Below, one piece after another: positions 56,701 to 64,000 of a DNA stretch of 64,000 nt. Source of the stretch: Leptobrachium leishanense (taxonomy: Eukaryota; Chordata; Amphibia; Anura; Megophryidae); NCBI GenBank assembly GCA_009667805.1, contig CM019070.1:51478451-51542450 (forward strand), given 5' to 3'. The notes below the pieces were generated by a model. It was not told where the DNA came from, did not search any database, and saw only the letters and a list, made by a program, of their open reading frames with translations. The translations under genes and the position numbers were made by a program. The stretch's first letter is position 1. Each line of letters opens with the position of its first letter.

Positions 56701-59184
56701 CGCCCGAAAATGCGCGTCGTCTGACCGTTTTTGCGCATTCTGTGAAAAAATACGCCAATGCGTTCGGACGCACTTTTTCACGTTCGTGGGGAAAAATGCT
56801 TTCGTCTGACCCTAGCCTTAGACATTGTGCGCAATCACTCTGCAGCAACTCCGGTATCTGTAGAGCCATTGGTTGAGCGATCCGGTTGGTTTATATACTA
56901 TTTTTGTGTGTTTGCATAATTAAAGTGTCCCAGTCCAGCCCTGCATATCTCTCATGGCGGCCCTGTTACTGTGTATTTGTCATAATGTCTGCTACATTTC
57001 AAGAGTTAATATGATTCTTGTTTCAATCTGTTCCATTTCTTCAGCTTCGTTTTTTTGTGGAAGTATTTTGGCCCCTCTCATTGATCCTCATCCTGGTGTG
57101 GCTCAGAAATGCCAATCCTTTATACGGCCAACATGAATGTAAGCATAATAAAGTTACTCTTACGAAATCATACTTTGTCTACAACCCTTCCCCATGTGTA
57201 TTTAATACTTATTTACCAAACCGACAAAACTACATTTAGAAGAACCAAAAACTCTTTATGAATGTAACAAATGGGTGAGCGCCGCATCACACACAAAAAA
57301 TGTCAATCATCTCATTGACGTCTTAAAGCGATGCCGTGTTAATAGTCCACCAACCCGTATATTCATGTCATTACAATCATGGCTTCCCCACCTGGCTTTT
57401 TTTTGTATCAAAAAAAGATCAATATCTATATGTTTAACTAACTGACAAATCCAAAATATAATAAGAACTTACTCTTTTATTTACTTATTTTAATGTAGTT
57501 TTCTTTTAAAGCTAATTATTAATTTAATTTAATTCATATAATGAATTTGAATATATGATTATTTCCAATCTGGGATCCCTCATTAAGATTTTTTTTTTTT
57601 TGTGAAAGAAATCCAGACCCTAATTTGCAAATATACGGTTGGAAATAATCTAATAAAAAAGCAAAAAAAAGTGGAAAGAAACTTCTTTAATTTTGTTGCA
57701 ATATTAATACTTACACAAGACACTGTAAGGAACTGATTTACTATATCTTAAAAAAAATACAACCTTTCACCAACATGTTAAAACAAGTGATTCACTTGCT
57801 GGAGAAGCCCGCTACAATATTTATTCCTGTGCCAGGAGGTGTCTTGTGAAAAAAATTTCCGTTGTGAAATATGACGGACTCTCGAGGGTGTTGGACTCGA
57901 AGAAACACAGCAATTGACCTGCGGCGAAGCACAGATAGTGATTTAGTCTATTTGTTTGAAAATGTACTACCTTATCATGGGTAAGAAAGTTTCCAGTACT
58001 CGTTACGGAGCACGAGACGTCAAGACGTGCCCCTTAACTGGCTTTGCTTCTAGCATAAGCATGCCTTCAAGCCGATAAAAGCCAGGCCAATGGAAAATAA
58101 CACCATGCAACTAGACTTGGCCTTAAAGGAATGCAGCGCGGACGCTCGTTGATATTTTGACAAGTGCCCTTTCAATAAAATAACGAATGAAAGAAATAAA
58201 TCTGACTTAAACAAAAGGTATTTAGATATATATGCTTTGTAAAAACATAGGGACCTATTACAATCTTCGCGCAAATGTTTGTGCCGGCGCAAAAACGCAT
58301 TAACGCGAGTGGTAAAACACTTTGCGCTGAACGTCGTATTACAATGTCAGCGCAACAAATGCGCATGTACGTCTACTGCGGGTGAACCTGCGCGACTGCT
58401 GCGCGAGCTTACTGTACGTCACGCGTCCTATACTTAACATTGTGAGCACAAATGCGTTTGTGCGCTGGTACGCGGATGGTATTACAATCTATGCGCAGTT
58501 TGTAACGCACAGCCTTTAGCGACTCCTAAACTCCTAAACCATAACTTTAGCGACTCCTAAAAGCTGGTGTTAATGGCAAATTCTATCAACCTGACCGAAA
58601 CCAAATACACCAGCCCAAAAAAAAATACGCAGCAAAGTATAGTTACACATTCTACACATACCCAACCAATAAAATGGAGAAGTTGTGTGTGCATTTTTTA
58701 TTGATGCAGCATATATGCGCAGATTGACTTTGACAGGCGCAAAAATTTTACGTGAGACAATTGTGGTTCTTAATTCTGATCGGCTGAATCGCGTGAAAAA
58801 AGCAGTCCGTACACTGATTTCTGCGCGCAACGTTGCTGCGCGCGTGTTTGTGCGCGTCTATTTTACGCGCGTTATTGCTCGACGGATGTGCCAGGATTGT
58901 AATACCGGCGTTCATTTACACGCGTTAATGTTCAGCGCTTGGCGCACAAATTCACACTTTACGCGAGCGTTTAACGCGAAGATTGGAATAGGGCCCGTAA
59001 TTTTTAAATAACGTTTAACCAACTTTTATTCAATTTCAACAGGTCATTTTCCAAATAAGGCAATGCCGTCTGCAGGAGTGTTGCCATGGTTACAGGGAAT
59101 TTTCTGTAACACCAACAATCCGTGTTTTAGAAGTCCGACACGTGGAGAGGCCCCTGGCGTGGTTTCAAACTACAACAATTCCAT
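50646..59184 (+). CDS. ABCA4: ABCA4, retinal ATP-binding cassette transporter (coding exons 1-3 only)
   Basis: Coding exons are 50646-50711, 57045-57138 and 59043-59184; the third ends in phase 2 and the gene continues past the window. Translation starts [20 protein letters not shown], then QK, the first membrane helix [20 protein letters not shown] with [12 protein letters not shown], and the extracellular segment [20 protein letters not shown] onward to SNYNNS. Each piece aligns with the start of human ABCA4 ([46 protein letters not shown]), and the exon sizes 66, 94 and 142 nt equal those I recall for human. From family knowledge, ABCA4 (about 2,273 residues) imports N-retinylidene-phosphatidylethanolamine across photoreceptor disc membranes. 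The ATPase domains are not in this window. Placement directly downstream of ARHGAP29 on the same strand supports ABCA4 over ABCA1 or ABCA7. Confidence 0.93.
50823..51249 (-). mobile_element. Harbinger-like MITE, family B copy 2
   Basis: Reverse orientation. Ends ggctagggtcagacg and catctgaccccagcc, TAA duplication at 50820-50822 and 51250-51252. It lies 110 nt inside ABCA4 intron 1. Confidence 0.85.
51570..52939. mobile_element. TTAA element, family F-like copy 5, host of family E copy 4
   Basis: Ends ttaaccccttcactgccaag and ggtagtgaatggggttaa. The interior after the nested insertion has a hairpin (ctgcagcccaaaag / cttttgggctgcag, 52787-52851) and two gagatatctc words. Confidence 0.65.
51766..52660 (-). 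mobile_element. palindromic CAGGG...CCCTG element, family E copy 4, nested
   Basis: Reverse orientation, TAT duplication on both sides. It sits inside a TTAA-bounded element (51570-52939) in ABCA4 intron 1. Confidence 0.85.
53141..54194. mobile_element. hAT-type non-autonomous element with internal minisatellite, copy 2
   Basis: Ends caggggcggatccaga and tctggatccacccctg are perfect inverted repeats, flanked by a perfect 8-bp duplication tatgcaag. The inside is a GC-rich left part and a long tandem array. No transposase frame; long ORFs arise from the array. Confidence 0.9.
53455..54105. repeat. 20-23-bp minisatellite inside the hAT element
   Basis: About 19 units of gggggcaaatatacccatga with agc, with unit lengths 20-23 and indels, pass into wider units (tccatgtgagctgcctgggg) from 53880. 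The fluctuating unit length means frames shift between units. Confidence 0.9.
54203..54278 (-). mobile_element. SINE 3' tail fragment, copy 5
   Basis: Reverse-strand tail (attttaccaggaaggataca, aagtatgtcctgggttcc), immediately after the hAT element ending 54194. Confidence 0.6.
54279..56044 (+). other. ABCA4 intron 1, mostly unassigned
   Basis: AT-rich to 55350, then GC-richer. A G run at about 55203. No exon was recognised; 55560-55960 probably belongs to the foldback-type repeat that follows. Confidence 0.45.
56045..56365. mobile_element. long foldback element
   Basis: Arms of about 150 nt meet near 56207. The inner 65 nt (56134-56198 against 56217-56282, e.g. aacttcctcgctgtctgtaa) are almost identical; outer parts (tggctcagtgggccagtgtg / cacactggcccactgagcca) differ more. 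A long hairpin is possible. Confidence 0.85.
56391..56817 (+). mobile_element. Harbinger-like MITE, family B copy 3
   Basis: Ends ggctggggtcagacc and gtctgaccctagcc, TTA duplication at 56388-56390 and 56818-56820. It directly follows a long foldback element, in ABCA4 intron 1 about 230 nt before exon 2. Confidence 0.85.
57045..57138 (+). CDS. ABCA4: ABCA4 coding exon 2 (first transmembrane helix)
   Basis: 94 nt, acceptor ccatttcttcag, donor GTAAGC. It encodes [20 protein letters not shown], a hydrophobic helix, then [11 protein letters not shown] and the first base of a cysteine codon. Confidence 0.95.
57139..58249 (+). other. ABCA4 intron 2, first part
   Basis: AT-rich, no exon or clear repeat recognised before the family C element. 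Confidence 0.55.
58250..58996 (-). mobile_element. 0.75-kb CpG-rich inverted-repeat element, family C copy 2
   Basis: Ends gggacctattacaatcttcg and gaagattggaatagggccc. The middle caaattctatcaacctgacc is the reverse of copy 1. It ends 46 nt before ABCA4 exon 3. Confidence 0.75.
59043..59184 (+). CDS. ABCA4: ABCA4 coding exon 3 (start of first extracellular domain)
   Basis: 142 nt, acceptor tcaatttcaacag, donor GTAAGC. It encodes [40 protein letters not shown] and SNYNNS. Conserved cysteines (CN.NNPCF) match the family disulfide region. Confidence 0.95.
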
Positions 59185-59424
59185 GTAAGCAGTCATGCCT
59201 GTATTAGCGGATGAGCCGGGATGCCGGCATGTATTTACATTTTTGTGATATCTCCATGAGACATTAGTCTTGTTTGTAATTCTTCGTGCTAACTATGTCG
59301 TGATGCCAAAGCGCAGGTTCATCCATGGGTGAAACATTCTCTTCTCTGTACAAGAAGTATCCAGATTTTCAGGTATATTCTGTTCCAGGGTTAAACATGT
59401 TGATTATCGATCAATACCCAGTAA

Positions 59425-59850
59425 GGCTGGGGTCAGATAAACGCAGTGCGAACGTGTGTTTAGCCACACTTTATTACGGCCGTAGTAGCACCAAACGACG
59501 TCCAACGCAAGCCACCACAAGAAATACGGCTGCACGAAAGTTCGGCCGCGCAACGCAAACGGCAAACAAACGCATTTTTGCAAGAACGTCGAACCGCTAG
59601 TTCTGACGTACAGAGTGCGCTGCGTCCGGATAGCGGTGTGTGGGCGTGATTAGGAGACGTCAGACGCTGTTCATGTCCGTCCTACATAAGGTCCAGACAC
59701 CCAAAGTTTCCTGGTTTGGATCTGTAAAAAATCACGGCCGAAATTGCGCATCGTATGAACTCTATCGCGTCTTCTGTGAGAAAATGCGTTCGGACGCATC
59801 AACGCATTTTTGACCGTAGACGTGAAAAATGCGTTCGTCTGACCGTAGCC
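59425..59850 (+). mobile_element. Harbinger-like MITE, family B copy 4
   Basis: Ends ggctggggtcagat and gtctgaccgtagcc, TAA duplication on both sides. It lies in ABCA4 intron 3, 240 nt after exon 3. Confidence 0.85.
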
Positions 59851-61344
59851 TAAGACGTACAGGACAACCGGACGTAATGTCCATTCAAAATACTGCTTAT
59901 TGGCAGACTTAGGTGTTATCTTGCTTTACGTGCTGCGTGCCAGTCAGGTTTTACTTTATATTGTACCATTTGATTGGTGAAGGATGTATCCCTGTGATGA
60001 GTCTCTTTAACATAAAAGCTATTTTTTTGGAAGTGATGTTCTCTAACTATTAAAAAAAAAAAAAACAACTATTTAATAAATTCCATACTGTAGAACAGTG
60101 TTACCCAACCCTGGTCCTCAAGTACCCCCTAACAGGTCAGGTTTTGCAGATCCCCTTGGGGAAATGCAGACTGAATCCTGCAATCACTGAGCAGCAAATC
60201 ATATCACCTGTGCTGAGCTTCAGATATCCGGCAAACCTGTCCTGTTAGGGGACCTGAGGACCAGGGATGGGAACCACTGTTGTAAAACATTATTTTCCAA
60301 TGAGTTTGACTGTGATAAAATATTTTCCGATCCGCCAATATTGTCAATGAAGTTATGCATTTAATATATGAATTTCATCACCCTGCTTTGTATGAAGTGC
60401 CTCGAAGGGCAAGGTTCAGTTGAGTTTTCTTGGACGATTGTAGGAGTAATTAGTTCTATGAACATAGTCATAAGATTTACTCATCAAACACAATATAAAA
60501 GTTACTAATTTTAATTTATTGATTGGCAAATCGGGGGATATATTGATAATTTTGGTATCTGCATGTGAGTTGAATATGCATTTTTTAGTCTTGCTTCCAA
60601 AGTGCACAGCTTTTTTGGTTACGCCAACAAAGATGTGTCCATCATACATCAGATACCAGGATAACGTGTAATGTTTATGTAGATGAAATGACAAAGGAGC
60701 TTCCAGCTCTTTCCAAGATGGGAAGTATGTATTTAGATACATTTGATCTTGTGAGCCGCATGATGAGACAATGTATATTTCAGAATAATGACATTTGTGC
60801 AGATCAAAGCGTATAGTTAGTCACTGGGTCAAACATTTTTCTCGCCCTGACATAGCCAACTTGTCTCTGTCCTGTTTTCTATCGACCCCAGCTCACAGAG
60901 AGAACCAGACAGAACAAGGAAAACCCTAAACCGGTCTTTGTAATGGCTGGTCTGAAAACACCCACTGAGTGAAATACAGAAAGATATATCACAACCGGCA
61001 CAAGCCAAGCTCTGGGATACAGAAGACAGCATAAATTGTATAAAAAAGGCCGTAATTGGGAAAACAGAAATCAGAAACGTCACGATAATCCAAATGGGTA
61101 CACAGATAGGCAAATACAAGAAAATGATGTACTCTGGGGTAAATGACCACGACAGGGTGTCATACCTTGTGTAGAGCTGACTTATATAGTTTTATCTGCT
61201 CTTAGATTGGTTAGCTTTGGTTCTTGTGTGCCAAAATGTTCTGGAGCAACGCTGGCGTAATGACGCCAAGATGCAGGCATCCTAGAATGCCATGGAACGG
61301 AAAGGGCATACAATGAGCTGACGCAAGAGCAAGCAGCATCAGTA
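59851..61344 (+). other. ABCA4 intron 3, partly unassigned
   Basis: Apart from the hAT MITE at 60096-60279, no family was recognised. Minus-strand open stretches at 60416-60742 and 60829-61119 have no known motif. ABCA4 exon 4 was looked for and not found. Confidence 0.4.
60096..60279 (-). mobile_element. hAT-type MITE (CAGTGGTTCCCAACC family)
   Basis: The best-preserved copy: ends cagtgttacccaaccctgg and cagggatgggaaccactg, flanks ctgtagaa and ttgtaaaa. It lies in ABCA4 intron 3. Confidence 0.75.
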
Positions 61345-63564
61345 TTAACCCTTTCACTGCTGAGGACGTGAGGGGAACGTCCTCATTGACTCCTAAGGAA
61401 AGATAGGGGGTTCCTTTGAACCCAAATATCTCCCGACCGTTGGCAGCTAGCACGGTCATGTTTGATATCATTAGAAAGGCCAGAGCATGGCCTTTCGAAT
61501 GATACCAAACTTGACCATGTTTAAAGTAAAAAAAATAATAATAATAAAAAAAAATAAAAACGTGTTTTTTTAACCCCACTTCGCTGCTGAGGACGCGCTC
61601 AGCGCGTCCTCAGCAGTCCCGCTGGTGTGCTGAGGACGCGCTGAGCGCGTCCTCACATTGGGGTCAGCGTTCGGCCGGGTTCCGGCCGATCGCTGGCCCC
61701 TCCGGTGCGGGCTGACATCCTGGATGTCAGCCCAGCATCCGGACCAGCAGCCGCCAGAATTAGGTGTCATCGCGGGGGCGCGATGACACCTAATTCAGGC
61801 GCCCCCCCCGCATGTGCGGAGGAGGCGCCTGAAAGGGGGGGGGAGGTCCTTCGGACCTCTCTCCCTCCTGATCGGCGGCGCACAGGGGTTAACCCAGGCA
61901 TCATTTGGAAGGGCACAGCTTGCCCTTCCAAATGATGCCTGGCATTAACCCCTGGGGAGCTGGATCGCGAATCGGCGCTGAAAAGCGCCGGTTCGCGATC
62001 CTTTCCGGAGCTGGCCGACATCTTGGATGTCGGCCAAGCCTCCGGGAACTCCCCCAGAGGACTGGCGTCATCGTGCGTAGCACGATGACGCCAGTCCTAG
62101 AGTTAACCCCTAACTGCCACCAACTGTGGAGATAGGGAGTTCCAATGAACTCCCTATCTCCCGATCCGTGGCAGCTAGGGGTTAAATTTTGGTATGGTTG
62201 GATCGGCCAGAGCATGGCCGTTCCAACGATACTAAACACTACAGTGATAAATGTTGTAAAAAAAAAAAAAAAATGAAAAATAAAAATAAAAACAAATTTA
62301 AAAAAAAATTAAAAAAAAAAAATTAAACACTTTTTTTTTTTTTTGGTTTGTTAATGCAGCAATATTGTTCCCATTTCAATTATAATGTGAACAATGATGC
62401 TGCACTAACGATTTTTGTATGCGGTGCGTTTGTTAAAAATAGTGTAATTTTCCCCAAAAAAAAATGTAATGAGACCCCATCTCTAATTTTTTTAACAAGC
62501 GCACCCCATACAAAATATAACCGCAATTGCTCGCATGTTAAAATGTGGAAAAAAACACTTTACACATTGTAAATTATTGAAAATACATATTTTATTGCAT
62601 TTTTTGTTATAATATACAGACATGACATACCGTATACATATAATAATGACATATTATGAATCTACCGAGTCTGACGGAAAGAACGATATATAATATGTCT
62701 GGGTCATATACTAAAATAAGCCTTCAAAACACGTTTAAACATGATGCGCAAAACAGGTATGTTAGGACCCGAGGGTTGCGTCCTCCTCGCGGCCCCTCCT
62801 GGTGTCCTATGCGCGCGGGCCGCCGCCGCTTCCGGGTATGAGGCTTCCCAGCGGCGTGACGTCATCACGCCTCCACCGTGGTGCCTCCTGTGTCAGGTGT
62901 TCCTCTTGGCCAATCGGGAGGCAGGGCGCCTGATTTAAACCTGTTTTTTGCTTTTCTCTGCGCCCTTTCGTGGTTTTAGCTTGCTATACCCTTTGGTGCT
63001 GTATTCTAAGACTCTTATTTGACTTACTGTGCATGACCTGGCTTTTGGCAACCGACTCTGAGTATCTCTATATCCCTCTGACCCGGCTTTTGTGTTTGAC
63101 GCTGCATTTGGTTTCTCCTGTGTACTGAACTGTTTTACTACTCGCTATCACTTAACCCAGCCACCACAAGGACTGGTATTGTGATTAGATTTCGAGGTTT
63201 TTCCAGTTACCTATGTATCCACCTAACGTACCCTTCGACTTGCGTGTACTAGCTTGACGTACACTCTCTGGCACTCCGTATTGTCTTGTTTCTAGACCAG
63301 CCATCCTTAGGACTGGTTTCTGTCCTCTTTGCCTACGTCCCTGCCTTATAGGTTCACTTCTAGCTACTGCGTAACCCAGCCAACTACAAGGACTGGTATC
63401 GCATTTAGGGTTCCACCCTCCTGTTTCGCCTTAGGGCTGACCATAGCTACCTACGGGTACGTGTGTCCGCCTGACAAGGTAAAAATGACCTCAGCATAGG
63501 GGCGGGAAAAGTCTCAGCAGCGAAAGGGTTAAGACGTGAAATGACTCAGCAGTGAAGGGGTTAA
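61345..63564. mobile_element. nested piggyBac-like TTAA elements, family F copy 2
   Basis: Left termini ttaaccctttcactgctgag at 61345 and ttaaccccacttcgctgctg at 61570 pair with right termini gcagcgaaagggttaa (to 63532) and cagcagtgaaggggttaa (to 63564). That is one TTAA element inside another. The inside holds the hairpin array and a GC-rich block (62770-62930) followed by a CT-rich segment to 63480 of unknown type. Confidence 0.65.
61584..62185. repeat. array of about ten distinct hairpins
   Basis: Near-perfect inverted repeats follow each other at 61584-61616, 61631-61655, 61709-61733, 61757-61796, 61843-61859, 61883-61954, 61963-62000, 62012-62036, 62058-62098 and 62103-62185 (inner arm 62128-62161). 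Arms are 7-33 nt with loops of 1-5 nt in most. Arm sequences differ apart from two related pairs. Confidence 0.9.
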
Positions 63565-63739
63565 TGCAATAGATGACTAGTAGAGAAGCTATGGATCCTT
63601 ATTATGTCTGGGTGGGATGAACCCAGTTGGAAGATCTGAGTCAGACGTCTCCAAGACTTGTAGTAAATATAAATAAATAAAAGAATCGGGAAGGTATATA
63701 AATGAATAAAAATAATAAAATTTATTGGATAATAACAAA

Positions 63740-64000
63740 ACTGCCCAACGCGTTTCGTCCTAAGACTTTCTCAAGGGCGATAGATCAAAATTAAAAGCAT
63801 AAAATAATATAAACCTTCCCTTCCTCCTTCTCATGTTTAAATAGTCTACATAGTCCTCTCATTGATTGATTCGATCTCCCAGCGTTCACCATATATGGTC
63901 ACAAAGGGTTCCTTCGATACATCACTTCCGTTTTCCGGGCTCCTCCGATACGTCACTTCCGATACGTCACCTCCGTTTCGGTTCGGAAGTTACCATGTCT
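63740..64000 (-). mobile_element. retroelement tail with GAAACGCGTT motif (reverse strand)
   Basis: On the minus strand the sequence runs ccttgagaaagtcttaggac, gaaacgcgttgggc, then ccaataaa, an order typical of amphibian and fish repeat tails. Repeated cgatacgtcacttccg words at 63916-63972 form a short tandem series at the window end. Confidence 0.45.

Noticed and set aside
58685..59011. Plus-strand ORF running up to ABCA4 exon 3
   Set aside because: It lies within the family C transposon and is in no usable relation to the exon's acceptor.
59316..59371. Exon-like segment (AG before, GT after) 130 nt after ABCA4 exon 3
   Set aside because: In the phase set by exon 3 it hits a stop within five codons, and it does not match ABCA4 exon 4.
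60416..61119. Two minus-strand ORFs of about 100 codons
   Set aside because: No recognised domain, no splice context or codon bias that could be seen; most likely chance within ABCA4 intron 3.

Overview
The window is vertebrate nuclear DNA, most likely from a frog (anuran). The genes place it among vertebrates. The frog assignment is an inference from the dense load of short inverted-repeat DNA transposons and the LINE and SINE tails; it was not checked against a database. Two protein-coding genes lie head to tail on the + strand in the order known from other vertebrates, ARHGAP29 then ABCA4. No tRNA, rRNA, CRISPR array or bacterial feature was found.

Positions 2685-29636 hold the 3' nineteen coding exons of ARHGAP29, a RhoA-directed GTPase-activating protein. 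Joined in phase they total 3,408 nt (1,135 codons plus stop) with no frame conflict. They cover the F-BAR domain, an atypical C1 zinc finger (H476 to C520, numbered within this window), the RhoGAP domain with its arginine finger (R570), and a C-terminal PDZ ligand ending QFV. The first coding exons lie upstream of the window. One intron, after 26288, uses a GC donor. A 3'UTR follows to about 30.9 kb, with two candidate poly(A) signals.

The intergenic region, about 31-50.6 kb, is almost entirely repeats: Harbinger-like MITEs with 3-bp TWA duplications, palindromic CAGGG...CCCTG elements, piggyBac-like TTAA elements (some with other elements nested inside), LINE and SINE tails, and a foldback element with a core of degenerate telomere-like GGGTTA units.

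Positions 50646-59184 hold the first three coding exons of ABCA4, the photoreceptor retinoid flippase. They are 66, 94 and 142 nt, the lengths I recall for the human exons. Exon 1 is easy to miss because the longest ORF over it is in another frame. The rest of ABCA4 lies beyond the window.

The most unusual non-genic structures are an array of about ten different near-perfect hairpins at 61.58-62.19 kb inside a TTAA-bounded element, two hAT-type elements that each enclose a minisatellite (10.65-11.84 and 53.14-54.19 kb), the telomere-like foldback at 32.4-32.8 kb, a LINE tail held between long inverted repeats at 4.47-5.44 kb, and several CTGANGA-hairpin-GAAA motifs resembling degenerate hammerhead ribozyme cores. 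No wholly new coding system is visible; the novelty here is in repeat architecture.
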